From positions 4,464,001 to 4,528,000 of the forward strand of contig NC_017955.1 of assembly GCF_000306785.1 (NCBI RefSeq): a DNA stretch of 64,000 nt, in the 5' to 3' direction. Shown here one piece after another: positions 8,556 to 19,477 of the stretch. How positions within the stretch are numbered: position 1 is the first letter of the stretch; every line of letters begins with the position of its first letter. The position numbers and the translations under genes were made by a program. The DNA is from Modestobacter italicus. Lineage in GTDB: Bacteria > Actinomycetota > Actinomycetes > Mycobacteriales > Geodermatophilaceae. Under the pieces are notes generated by a model. It made no database searches. It worked only from the letters and a program-made list of their open reading frames with translations, and was not told the origin of the DNA.

Positions 8556-9701
8556 GTGGCACGGCGGACGACGGGAACGGGCGCGCGGCGGTGGGCCGTG
8601 GTCACGCTGGGCTGCCTGCTGCTGGCCGGCTGCGGGAGCGGCTACGAGCCGTCCGGGCCGTTCCGCGACGTGCCGCAGGGCCAGCCGCCGCAGGTCGCCC
8701 CGCCCACCACGCCCGGCCCCGTCCCCGCCCCGGGCGCGCCCTCGACACCCGGCACCGAGGACGAGCAGGAGGGCGACCCGAACGTGGTGGCGACCGGGCT
8801 GACCGTGCCGACCGGGCTCGTGGTGCTGCCCGACGGCAGCGCGGTCGTCGGCGAGCGGGACTCCGGCCGGCTGCTGCAGGTCTTCCCCGACCGCTCCCCC
8901 GCGCGCGAGCTGATGACGCTCCCGGTCGACGCCGGCGGAGACGGCGGCCTGCTCGGGCTGGCGCTGTCCCCCACCTTCGCCGAGGACGGGCTGGTCTACG
9001 CCTACCTCTCCACGGCCACCGACAACCGGGTGGTCCGCTTCCCGCTGGGCGGCACGCCGAACCCGGTCCTGACCGGCATCCCCCGCGGTGAGGTGGACAA
9101 CGGCGGCGGGCTGCTGTTCGGCCCCGACGCCACGCTCTACGTCGGCACCGGCGACACCGGCGACCCGGCGCTGGCCGAGGACCCGGTGTCGCTGGCCGGC
9201 AAGGTGCTCGCCGTCGACGTGTTCGGCCAGCCGGTGGGCGCCGGGCCGGTGGTCAGCCGCGGGCACCAGGACGTCACCGCCCTGTGCCAGGGCCCGCTGC
9301 AGCTCTACGCCACCGACGAGGCCCGCTCCGGCGACGACGTCCTGGACGCGGTCACGCCCGGCGGCGACGTCGGTCCCGACGGCGCCGACCCGGTGCTCTC
9401 GGTGCCCGCCGACGAGGGCGGGCTCGGTGGCTGCGCGGTCTCCGGCCCCTACGTGTTCCTCGGGGCGATGGACGGCCGGCAGGTCCGGGTGACCCAGCTC
9501 GACGGCAGCGGCGACATGGTCGGCGACCCGCAGCCGTTCCTGGCCGACCAGTACGGCCGGCTGCGCACGGTGGTGCTCGACCCCTCGGGCGCGCTGTGGA
9601 TCACCACCTCCAACCGGGACGGCATCGGCGTGCCGGAGGAGGACGACGACCGCGTGCTCCGCGTCCTCCCGCCGTCCTCGGGCTCCGAGTCACCCCTGTG
9701 A
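8556..9701 (+). CDS. Lipoprotein of the PQQ-dependent sugar dehydrogenase (GSDH) family
   Basis: Exported lipoprotein of 381 residues. A twin-Arg/Lys-rich start and hydrophobic stretch lead to the lipobox LLLAGC (Cys about residue 28), followed by a Pro-rich linker (about residues 45-70) and a beta-propeller domain. Propeller signatures include VPTGLVVLPDGSAVVGERDSG, LLGLALSPTF and GGLLFGPDATLYVGTGDTGD, typical of soluble glucose/aldose dehydrogenase-like (Gdh-B/HHIP) proteins. It may oxidise a sugar outside the membrane with PQQ, but many family members are uncharacterised and no electron acceptor is encoded nearby. Its end overlaps the convergent GNAT gene by 12 bp, so the transcripts must run into each other. 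Confidence 0.85.
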   Translation: MARRTTGTGARRWAVVTLGCLLLAGCGSGYEPSGPFRDVPQGQPPQVAPPTTPGPVPAPGAPSTPGTEDEQEGDPNVVATGLTVPTGLVVLPDGSAVVGERDSGRLLQVFPDRSPARELMTLPVDAGGDGGLLGLALSPTFAEDGLVYAYLSTATDNRVVRFPLGGTPNPVLTGIPRGEVDNGGGLLFGPDATLYVGTGDTGDPALAEDPVSLAGKVLAVDVFGQPVGAGPVVSRGHQDVTALCQGPLQLYATDEARSGDDVLDAVTPGGDVGPDGADPVLSVPADEGGLGGCAVSGPYVFLGAMDGRQVRVTQLDGSGDMVGDPQPFLADQYGRLRTVVLDPSGALWITTSNRDGIGVPEEDDDRVLRVLPPSSGSESPL

Positions 9702-10250
9702 CGGAGTCCGCCGGGTGAACCGGTGGACGACGTGGTCCGGCGGGTCCTCGGGGTTGTCCGGGCTCAGCTCGCCGGCGGCGTACCAGGTCGCACCGGCCCG
9801 GCGCAGCGCCCGCCACGACGCCACGTTGCCCAGCGCCACCGGCACCAGCACGTCCTGCGCGGCCGGGTGGTCGGCGAAGCCCCGGGCCACCGCGGCGGCG
9901 ATCATCGCGGTGCCCAGCCCGCGGCCCCGGGCGGACGGCTCACCGACCAGGTAGTCGATGCTCAGCGCCCCGGCCGGGACGGCGCAGACCGGGGTGAGCT
10001 CCTCGACGTACTCCGGGTAGGCCTCGATCGGGTAGACCTGCACCAGGCCGAACGGTGCGCCGGCGTGCTCGGCGACGTACAGCGCGGTGACGTCCTCGCC
10101 GTCCAGGCTGGGGCCGAAGTCCCGCTCCACCGCCTCGGGCGAGCTCTCGTGGTGCCACCACCGCGCGACCAGCGGCTCGGCCAGCCAGCGGCCGAGCAGC
10201 GGCAGGTCCGCCCGGCGGAGCGGGCGGAGCTCGACGTCCGGGAGCTCCAC
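9690..10250 (-). CDS. GNAT acetyltransferase, AAC(6')-like
   Basis: A 186-residue acetyl-CoA-dependent N-acetyltransferase. The acetyl-CoA loop is SARGRGLGTAMI and the C-terminal motif is VALGNVASWRALRRAGAT. The arrangement (ARWWHHESSPEAVERDFGPS, then GLVQVYPI and IDYLVGEPSARG) resembles aminoglycoside 6'-acetyltransferases and siderophore acyltransferases (Acetyltransf_8). The substrate cannot be assigned, and no resistance claim is made. It lies 10 bp downstream of gatB on the same strand, yet TAGGGT, overlapping the gatB stop, lies 7 nt before its GTG and could give it a private leaderless promoter. Confidence 0.85.
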   Translation of the reverse strand: MELPDVELRPLRRADLPLLGRWLAEPLVARWWHHESSPEAVERDFGPSLDGEDVTALYVAEHAGAPFGLVQVYPIEAYPEYVEELTPVCAVPAGALSIDYLVGEPSARGRGLGTAMIAAAVARGFADHPAAQDVLVPVALGNVASWRALRRAGATWYAAGELSPDNPEDPPDHVVHRFTRRTPSQG

Positions 10251-10257
10251 CCGCCCG

Positions 10258-10263
10258 ACCCTA
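10258..10263 (-). promoter_or_regulatory. Putative -10 element of the GNAT gene, overlapping the gatB stop
   Basis: TAGGGT on the minus strand; its first three bases are the gatB stop codon TAG. It is 7 nt before GTG 10250. Confidence 0.4.
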
Positions 10264-11772
10264 GGAGCTGAGCACCCGCTCCTCGAGCATCCGCTTCACG
10301 GTGCCGGCGTCGGCCTTGCCCCGGGTGGTCTTCATGACCGCGCCGACGAGCGCGCCCAGCGCCTGGACCTTGCCCGACTGCACCTTCGCGACGACGTCCG
10401 GCGCACCGGCGATCGCCGCCTCGACCGCGGCGACCAGCTCGTCGCTCTCCCCCAGCACCGCCAGACCCTGGGCGGCGACGACCTGCGCCGGACCGCCCTG
10501 ACCGGCCAGCACGCCGTCCAGCACCTGCCGGGCCAGCTTGTCGTTGATCGTGCCCTCGGCGATGAGCCCGGTCAGCTCGGCGACCTGCGCCGGGGTGATC
10601 GGCAGCTCGGCGAGCTCGGTGCCGGCCTCGTTCGCCCGGCGGGCGAGGTCGCCCAGCCACCACTTGCGCGCCTCGCCCGGGGTGGCCCCGGCGGCGACGG
10701 TCTGCTCGACCAGGCCCAGCGCGCCGGCGTTGGCCAGCCAGGTCATCTCGGTGCCGGAGATGCCCCACTCCTGCTGCAGCCGGGCCCGGCGGGCGGCCGG
10801 CAGCTCGGGCAGCGCGGCGCGCAGCTGCTCGATCCAGTCGGCGTCCGGGGCCAGCGGCACGAGGTCGGGCTCGGGGAAGTACCGGTAGTCGGTGGCCTCC
10901 TCCTTGCTCCGCCCGGACGACGTGGTGCCGGTGTCCTCGTGGAAGTGCCGGGTCTCCTGCACGACCCGGCCGCCCTCGTCGAGGACGGCGGCCTGCCGGC
11001 GCATCTCGAACCGGACGGCACGCTCCACCGACCGCAACGAGTTGACGTTCTTGGTCTCGGTGCGGGTGCCCAGCTCGAGGGCGCCGACCGGGTTGAGCGA
11101 GATGTTCACGTCGCAGCGCAGGCTGCCCTGCTCCATCCGGACGTCGGACGCACCGAGCGCCTGCACGATCTCGCGCAGCTCGGTGACGTAGGCCCGGGCG
11201 ACCTCGGGGGCCTTGGCACCGGCGCCGGGCACGGGGCGGGTGACGATCTCGACCAGCGGGATGCCCGCCCGGTTGAAGTCGATCAGCGAGTGGTCGGCGC
11301 CGTGGATGCGCCCGGTGGAGCCACCGACGTGCAGGTTCTTGCCGGTGTCCTCCTCGAGGTGCACGCGCTCGATCTCGACCCGGTAGGTCTCGCCGTCGAC
11401 CTCGACGTCGAGGTGGCCGGCGATGCACAGCGGCTCGTCGTACTGGCTGGTCTGGAAGCCCTTGGGGATGTCCGGGTAGAAGTAGTTCTTCCGGGCGAAC
11501 CGCGACCAGCTCGCGATCCGGCAGCCCAGCGCCAGGCCGATCTGGATGGTCGACTCGACGGCGGCGGCGTTGGCCACCGGCAGCGAGCCGGGCATGCCCA
11601 GGCAGACAGGGCAGGTGTGCGTGTTCGGCTCGGCGCCGAACGTGGTCGCGCAGCCGCAGAACATCTTCGAGGCGGTGCCCAGCTCGACGTGGGTCTCCAG
11701 CCCGATGACCGGCTCGTAGCGGGTCAGGAGCTCGTCGTAGTCGACCAGGCGGTCACCGGCGGTCAGTGTCAT
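10261..11772 (-). CDS. gatB: Aspartyl/glutamyl-tRNA amidotransferase subunit B
   Basis: Subunit of the GatCAB amidotransferase that converts Glu-tRNA(Gln) and/or Asp-tRNA(Asn) to the amidated forms. The 503 residues match family length. Diagnostic segments are [33 protein letters not shown] and [18 protein letters not shown], with a C-terminal YqeY-type helical domain ending in [14 protein letters not shown]. Zinc-type cysteines (FCGC, TCPVC) are present. ATG 11772 overlaps the stop of the 64-residue membrane protein by ATGA. It is the last gat gene of the operon. Confidence 0.98.
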   Translation of the reverse strand: MTLTAGDRLVDYDELLTRYEPVIGLETHVELGTASKMFCGCATTFGAEPNTHTCPVCLGMPGSLPVANAAAVESTIQIGLALGCRIASWSRFARKNYFYPDIPKGFQTSQYDEPLCIAGHLDVEVDGETYRVEIERVHLEEDTGKNLHVGGSTGRIHGADHSLIDFNRAGIPLVEIVTRPVPGAGAKAPEVARAYVTELREIVQALGASDVRMEQGSLRCDVNISLNPVGALELGTRTETKNVNSLRSVERAVRFEMRRQAAVLDEGGRVVQETRHFHEDTGTTSSGRSKEEATDYRYFPEPDLVPLAPDADWIEQLRAALPELPAARRARLQQEWGISGTEMTWLANAGALGLVEQTVAAGATPGEARKWWLGDLARRANEAGTELAELPITPAQVAELTGLIAEGTINDKLARQVLDGVLAGQGGPAQVVAAQGLAVLGESDELVAAVEAAIAGAPDVVAKVQSGKVQALGALVGAVMKTTRGKADAGTVKRMLEERVLSS

Positions 11773-11963
11773 GTGCGGTCCTCAGGGGTCGGCCGGCCGA
11801 CGGGCGGGATGGAGCGGAAGGCGAGCAGGGCGGCTCCGCCGGTCAGCACGCCGAGGACGATGAAGACGGCGAACACCGCCTCCCCGGTGACCGCCCAGCC
11901 GACCACGCCGACCACGATGACGAAGACGGTGAGGGCCCAGGCGGCCTTCAGCGGACCGGTCAC
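11769..11963 (-). CDS. 64-residue membrane protein embedded in the gat operon
   Basis: Not recognised by family. GTG 11963 gives 64 residues with two predicted membrane helices (about residues 7-25 and 28-48) separated by a short GEAVF turn, and a polar Pro-rich tail ([14 protein letters not shown]). It overlaps gatA upstream (GTGA) and gatB downstream (ATGA) by 4 bp each, so it is almost certainly translated from the gat mRNA. The coding direction, the hydrophobic pattern and both overlaps support a real gene although it is short. The open frame extends upstream to 12170, but that part lies antisense-free within gatA in another frame and looks like a shadow. Confidence 0.75.
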   Translation of the reverse strand: MTGPLKAAWALTVFVIVVGVVGWAVTGEAVFAVFIVLGVLTGGAALLAFRSIPPVGRPTPEDRT

Positions 11964-13480
11964 GCGGCGCCCGCCGGGGTGGGCAGCTCGTCGAGGAGCC
12001 GGTGGCCGCGGGCGGCGTCCTGCGCCGCCTCGAGCGCGGCGGCCACCCGGTAGCAGCGGTCGTCGGCGAGCGCCGGCGCCATGACCTGCAGGCCGACCGG
12101 GAGCCCCTCGGACAGCCCGCTGGGCACCGAGATGGCGGGCAGGCCGGCCAGGCTCGCCGGCAGCGTGCACAGGTCGGCGGCGTACATCGCGATCGGGTCG
12201 TCGACCCGGGCGCCGATCGGGAACGCGACGGTCGGCATGGTGGGGCTGACCAGCACGTCGACGTCGGCGAAGGCCGCGGTGAACTCGCGGGTGATCAACG
12301 TGCGGACCTTCTGCGCCTGCCCGTAGTAGGCCTCGTAGTAGCCGCTGGACAGCGCGTAGGTGCCGAGGATGATCCGGCGCTTCACCTCGGGGCCGAAGCC
12401 CTGCTCGCGGGTGAGGGCCATGACGTCGTCGAGGTCGCGGCTGCCGTCGTCCCCGGCGCGCAGGCCGAAGCGGACCCCCTCGTAGCGGGCCAGGTTGGAC
12501 GAGGCCTCGCTGGGCGCGATCAGGTAGTAGGCCGGCAGCGCCAGGTCGAAGGAGGGGCAGGAGACCTCGACGACCTCGGCGCCCAGCCCGGCGAGCACCT
12601 CGACGGCCTCCCGGGTGCGGGCCAGCACGCCGGGCTCGTAGCCGTCGGTGTGGCCGTCGCCGCCCAGCTCCCGGACGACGCCCACCCGGACGCCGCGCAG
12701 GTCACCGGCCGCGCCGGCGCGGGCGGCGTCGACGAGCCCGGTCAGCGGCGCGGCGATGCTGGTGGAGTCCCGCGGGTCGTGGCCGCCGATGACCTCGTGC
12801 ATCAGCGCGGCGTCGAGCACGGTCCGGGCCATCGGGCCGGCCTGGTCGAGGCTGGAGGAGAAGGCGATCAGGCCGTAGCGGGACACCGAGCCGTAGGTGG
12901 GCTTGTGCCCGACCAGGCCGGTGACCGCGGCCGGCTGCCGGATCGAGCCGCCGGTGTCGGTGCCGATCGCCCAGGGCGCGAGGTGGCCGGCGACCGCGGC
13001 GGAGGACCCACCGGACGAGCCGCCGGGGATCCGGTCGAGGTCCCAGGGGTTGCGGGTCACGCCGTAGGCGGAGTTCTCGGTGGAGGAGCCCATCGCGAAC
13101 TCGTCCATGTTGGTCTTGCCCAGCAGCACGGTGCCGGCGTCTGCGAGCCGGGTGGCGATCGTGGCGCTGTACGGCGGCCGCCAGCCCTCGAGGATCTTCG
13201 AGCCGCTGGTGGTCGGCACGCCCTCGGTGACGACCAGGTCCTTGAGTGCGACGGGGACCCCGGCCAGCGGGCCCAGCTCGTCGCCGCGGGCGCGGGCCTC
13301 GTCGACGGCGGTCGCGGCGGTGACTGCGCCGGTCTCCTCGACGTGCAGGTAGGCGCCCAGCCGGCCGTCCTCGGCGGCGATCCGGTCCAGGTGCGCGCGG
13401 GTCACCTCGACCGCGCTCACCTCCCCGGCGGTCAGCAGCCGGCCGAGCTCGGCGGCATCGACGGTGGTGAGGTCGGTCAC
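11960..13480 (-). CDS. gatA: Aspartyl/glutamyl-tRNA amidotransferase subunit A
   Basis: Amidase subunit of GatCAB; it hydrolyses glutamine and supplies ammonia to GatB. The 506 residues match the family. The Ser-cisSer-Lys catalytic triad is visible: Lys in [10 protein letters not shown], cis-Ser in [13 protein letters not shown] and the nucleophile Ser in [13 protein letters not shown]. Other signatures are [15 protein letters not shown] and [15 protein letters not shown]. The start shares GTGA with the gatC stop, and its own stop overlaps the small membrane protein gene, consistent with a translationally coupled operon. Confidence 0.98.
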   Translation of the reverse strand: MTDLTTVDAAELGRLLTAGEVSAVEVTRAHLDRIAAEDGRLGAYLHVEETGAVTAATAVDEARARGDELGPLAGVPVALKDLVVTEGVPTTSGSKILEGWRPPYSATIATRLADAGTVLLGKTNMDEFAMGSSTENSAYGVTRNPWDLDRIPGGSSGGSSAAVAGHLAPWAIGTDTGGSIRQPAAVTGLVGHKPTYGSVSRYGLIAFSSSLDQAGPMARTVLDAALMHEVIGGHDPRDSTSIAAPLTGLVDAARAGAAGDLRGVRVGVVRELGGDGHTDGYEPGVLARTREAVEVLAGLGAEVVEVSCPSFDLALPAYYLIAPSEASSNLARYEGVRFGLRAGDDGSRDLDDVMALTREQGFGPEVKRRIILGTYALSSGYYEAYYGQAQKVRTLITREFTAAFADVDVLVSPTMPTVAFPIGARVDDPIAMYAADLCTLPASLAGLPAISVPSGLSEGLPVGLQVMAPALADDRCYRVAAALEAAQDAARGHRLLDELPTPAGAA

Positions 13481-13776
13481 TCCTCTTCCCCCAGGATGCG
13501 CGGGACGCGGAAGCGGCCGTCCTCGGCGGCGGGCGCGCCGGCCAGCACCGCGTCGCGCGGCAGGCTCGGCGTCACCTCGTCGGCGCGCAGCACGTTGGTG
13601 AGCGGGACGGCGTGCGACATCGGCGGGACGTCGGCCACCGCGGCCTCCCCGACCCGCGCCACCGCGGCCAGCACCTGGTCGAGCTGGCCGGCGAACCGGT
13701 CGAGCTCCTCGTCGGTGACCGCCAGGCGCGACAGCCGCGCGAGGTGCGCCACGTCGTCCCGCGAGATGGTGCTCAT
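13477..13776 (-). CDS. gatC: Aspartyl/glutamyl-tRNA amidotransferase subunit C
   Basis: Small subunit (99 residues) that holds GatA and GatB together. Typical opening: [21 protein letters not shown], with the C-terminal [20 protein letters not shown]. It is the first gene of the operon. The ATG is at 13776. A TAGAGT hexamer on the minus strand (13834-13839) could be the -10 of the operon promoter, about 60 bp upstream. It is divergent from the ACT-domain gene. Confidence 0.96.
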   Translation of the reverse strand: MSTISRDDVAHLARLSRLAVTDEELDRFAGQLDQVLAAVARVGEAAVADVPPMSHAVPLTNVLRADEVTPSLPRDAVLAGAPAAEDGRFRVPRILGEEE

Positions 13777-13833
13777 GCTGCGCCGTCCATGCTGGGTCAG
13801 GACCCTCTTCCGTGTCGATCCAGGAACCTCGTC

Positions 13834-13839
13834 ACTCTA
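13834..13839 (-). promoter_or_regulatory. Candidate -10 element of the gat operon
   Basis: TAGAGT on the minus strand fits TANNNT, about 58 bp before the gatC ATG. No convincing -35 box. Confidence 0.3.
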
Positions 13840-13961
13840 CGCGGGAGCCGCTCCCGGCCCGATCGCGCGGCGGGGCTGGTCCCCGGGCCCGCGATGCGAG
13901 AGGCTGGGCCCTGTTCACGATCGACGTCGATCGGCCGCGCAGCACGGCACCGGAGGGATCC

Positions 13962-14624
13962 GTGTCCTATCTCTTGCGGCTGGTCGTACCCGACCGGCCC
14001 GGCACGCTCGGCGCGGTCGCGACCGCGCTCGGCGCCGCCGGCATCGACATCGTCTCCGTCGACGTCCTGGAACGGGGAAACGGCGTGGCCGTGGACGACG
14101 TCGTGGTGGAGCTCCCGGCCGACCGGGTGGCCGACAGCCTGATCACCGCGGCGACCGCCGTGCCCGGGGTGCAGGTCGAGTCGCTCCGCCCGTTCGCCGG
14201 CCCGCTGGACACCCACCGCGAGCTGGACCTGCTGGAGGCGCTCGCGCCCGCCGGGGTCGGCACCGCGAAGGTGCTCGCCGCCGAGCTCCCCCGGGTGTTC
14301 CGCAGCGGCTGGGCGGTGGTGCTGGCCGGCAGCGGCACCGACGTCACCCTGCTGGCCGCCTCCGACGCCGCGCCCGCGCTGGAGGGCCTCGAGCTGCCGT
14401 GGCTGCCGCTGCGGACGCCGATGCTGCTGCCCAGCGACGCGGACTGGGTGCCCGAGCGGTGGCAGGAGATGGCCGTGGAGATGATGGCCGCGCCGTTGGA
14501 CCCCGACGGCGCGGCGGTGCTGCTCGGACGTTCCGGCGGGCCGGCGTTCCGCCGCTCCGAGCTGCTCCGGCTGGCGCACCTCACCGGGCTCGCGGCCACC
14601 GTCGCCCGGCTGCCCCCCGCGTAG
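13962..14624 (+). CDS. ACT-domain protein
   Basis: A 220-residue protein with an N-terminal ACT domain (about residues 1-70: YLLRLVVPDRPGTLGAVATA, then GIDIVSVDVLERGNGVAVDD) and a C-terminal part of unknown fold. ACT domains bind amino acids or related small ligands. GTG 13962 follows GGAGGG (13952-13957), so the longer open frame from 13812 is not needed. An ACT protein occupies the same place between gatC and ligA in mycobacteria (Rv3013, from memory), so this is conserved context rather than an acquired gene. Ligand and function are unknown. Confidence 0.85.
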   Translation: MSYLLRLVVPDRPGTLGAVATALGAAGIDIVSVDVLERGNGVAVDDVVVELPADRVADSLITAATAVPGVQVESLRPFAGPLDTHRELDLLEALAPAGVGTAKVLAAELPRVFRSGWAVVLAGSGTDVTLLAASDAAPALEGLELPWLPLRTPMLLPSDADWVPERWQEMAVEMMAAPLDPDGAAVLLGRSGGPAFRRSELLRLAHLTGLAATVARLPPA

Positions 14625-14629
14625 TCGAA

Positions 14630-14685
14630 GGACCCCGCTGCCCCCCGCCACTCGCACGCTCGCGGCGGGACCCTGCAGCGGGGCC
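14630..14685. repeat. Structured intergenic repeat, copy A
   Basis: A 56-bp element 5 bp after the ACT gene stop and 2 bp before the convergent ligA stop. The outer stem is GGACCCCGCTG (14630-14640) with CAGCGGGGCC (14676-14685). The inner arms are CCCGCC and GGCGGG, around a core like CTCGCACGCTCGCGG, with a conserved GGGACCCTGCA. It is related to the copies at 42675 and 46015. Here it probably serves as a bidirectional terminator. Confidence 0.85.
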
Positions 14686-14687
14686 GA

Positions 14688-18206
<3,519 letters not shown>

Positions 18207-18227
18207 CGGACACCTCCCGCCACGTCT

Positions 18228-18243
18228 TCGAACACCTGTACGA
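18228..18243 (-). promoter_or_regulatory. LexA/SOS-box-like operator of the HNH gene
   Basis: The minus strand reads TCGTACAGGTGTTCGA, one mismatch from the mycobacterial-type SOS box TCGAACNNNNGTTCGA (known from the literature), and the flanking bases extend the dyad to 18 bp. It lies 22 bp before the GTG and abuts a TAGACT -10, so LexA bound here would block transcription. Confidence 0.7.
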
Positions 18244-18249
18244 AGTCTA
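18244..18249 (-). promoter_or_regulatory. Putative -10 element of the HNH gene
   Basis: TAGACT on the minus strand, directly upstream of the SOS-like dyad; the transcription start would fall inside the operator. Confidence 0.5.
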
Positions 18250-18341
18250 GCGGAAAAGGCACCGTCTCACGACCCGAATCCCCAGGTCAGACGCCTGTCC
18301 ACAGATCCGGAGACGCCCCTCGACAAGGTGCCGAAGGAAGT

Positions 18342-18375
18342 CCGGACCACCGAAAGCGCACCTTTGGCGGTCCGG
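18342..18375 (-). terminator. Hairpin after the MetE-C-like gene
   Basis: Imperfect inverted repeat with outer arms CCGGACC (18342-18348) and GGTCCGG (18369-18375), inner pairs CCGAAAG/CCTTTGG with a wobble and mismatches, and loop CGCA. It begins 7 bp past the stop of the minus-strand gene at 18382. Confidence 0.6.
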
Positions 18376-18381
18376 TTGGGG

Positions 18382-19434
18382 TCACTCGGGTTGCAGGTAC
18401 TTGGCGGCCTCGCGGACGTGGGCCATCGCCGTCCGGGCGTAGGCGGGGCTCGCGCCTGCCAGGCCGCAGGCCGGGGTGAGGGTGACGGCGGCGTGCAGCT
18501 GGTCGGCCGGGAAGCCGAGCTCGTTCCACCAGGCGCTCAGCCGGCTCGCGGTCGACTTGGCCGGCGGCAGGGTGGTGTCGGTGCCCGGGACGACCCCGAC
18601 GAGCAGGTGGGTGCCGGCCTCCACGGCCGTGCCGACGGCGTCCAGGTCCTGCACCGCACCGAGGTCGAAGGACAGCCCGGCGGCCCCGGCGGCGCGGAAC
18701 AGGTCCAGCGGCGCCCGCTGCGCGCAGCAGTGGACGACGACCGGGGCGGGCACCCGGTCGACGAACCGGGTCAGCAGCTCCTCCACCAGGTGCGCCTCGA
18801 CCGCGGAGAGCTTGCCGAACCCGCTCACCGTGGGCAGGCCGCCCTGCAGGACGGCGGGCACCGACGGCTCGTCCAGCTGGACGACGACCTGCGCGCCGGG
18901 CACCCGGGCGGAGACGTCGGCGACGTGCGCGGCGATGCCCTCGGCCAGCGACTGGGCGAGGTCGCGACGCGCTCCCTGGTCGACGACGGCCCGGTCACCG
19001 CGGGTCCGCTCCAGCCCGGCCGCGAGGGTCCACGGTCCGGCCACCTGCACCTTGAACGGTCCGGTGTACCGCTCGGCGACCTCGAACAGCGCGTCCAGGT
19101 CCCGGGCCAGCATCTCCTGCGCCCGCCGCTCGTCGGCACCGGGCCGGGAGACCAGCCGCCAGCCGGCCGGGGTCAGGTCGACGTGCAGGTCGACCAGCAG
19201 CGCCGCCGCGCGGCCGATCATGTCCGCGCCGGCCCCGCGGCCGGGGAGCTCGGGCAGGTGCGGGAAGTCCGGCAGCTCACCCGTCACCAGCCGCAGGGCC
19301 TCGACCGGGTCCGTGCCGGGGAGGGAGCCGACGCCGGAGGCCGGCCCCCACGGGGTGGGGACCGGCCTCAGGTCGGTGCTGTCGGGCTCGCCGCCCGGGG
19401 TGGAGCCGTCGTCGGGCAGTTCGAGGGAGGCCAC
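18382..19434 (-). CDS. Cobalamin-independent methionine synthase-like protein (MetE C-domain type)
   Basis: A 350-residue single-domain protein of the UROD/MetE-C superfamily. Possible zinc ligands are visible in VVVHCCAQRAPL (His-x-Cys) and LTPACGLAG. The strand VVVQLDEPSVPA and the start GVGSLPGTD also fit MetE-C-like proteins. It is about half the length of full MetE and lacks the N-terminal folate-binding domain, so it may use another methyl donor or act on another thiol. A similar stand-alone protein lies next to ligA in mycobacteria (Rv3015c, from memory). The GTG start at 19434 has TACCGT 7 nt upstream and no Shine-Dalgarno. Confidence 0.8.
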   Translation of the reverse strand: MASLELPDDGSTPGGEPDSTDLRPVPTPWGPASGVGSLPGTDPVEALRLVTGELPDFPHLPELPGRGAGADMIGRAAALLVDLHVDLTPAGWRLVSRPGADERRAQEMLARDLDALFEVAERYTGPFKVQVAGPWTLAAGLERTRGDRAVVDQGARRDLAQSLAEGIAAHVADVSARVPGAQVVVQLDEPSVPAVLQGGLPTVSGFGKLSAVEAHLVEELLTRFVDRVPAPVVVHCCAQRAPLDLFRAAGAAGLSFDLGAVQDLDAVGTAVEAGTHLLVGVVPGTDTTLPPAKSTASRLSAWWNELGFPADQLHAAVTLTPACGLAGASPAYARTAMAHVREAAKYLQPE

Positions 19435-19441
19435 AGCGGCG

Positions 19442-19447
19442 ACGGTA
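19442..19447 (-). promoter_or_regulatory. Putative -10 element of the MetE-C-like gene
   Basis: TACCGT on the minus strand, 7 nt before GTG 19434; same hexamer and spacing as at ligA. Confidence 0.45.
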
Positions 19448-19477
19448 GCCCGCCGGCGCGGTGGCCTCCCCGGACGG

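Noticed and set aside
9690-9701. 12-bp overlap of the convergent lipoprotein and GNAT genes as a possible annotation error.
   Set aside because: Both stops are clear and both protein ends look natural; short tail-to-tail overlap is common in dense genomes.
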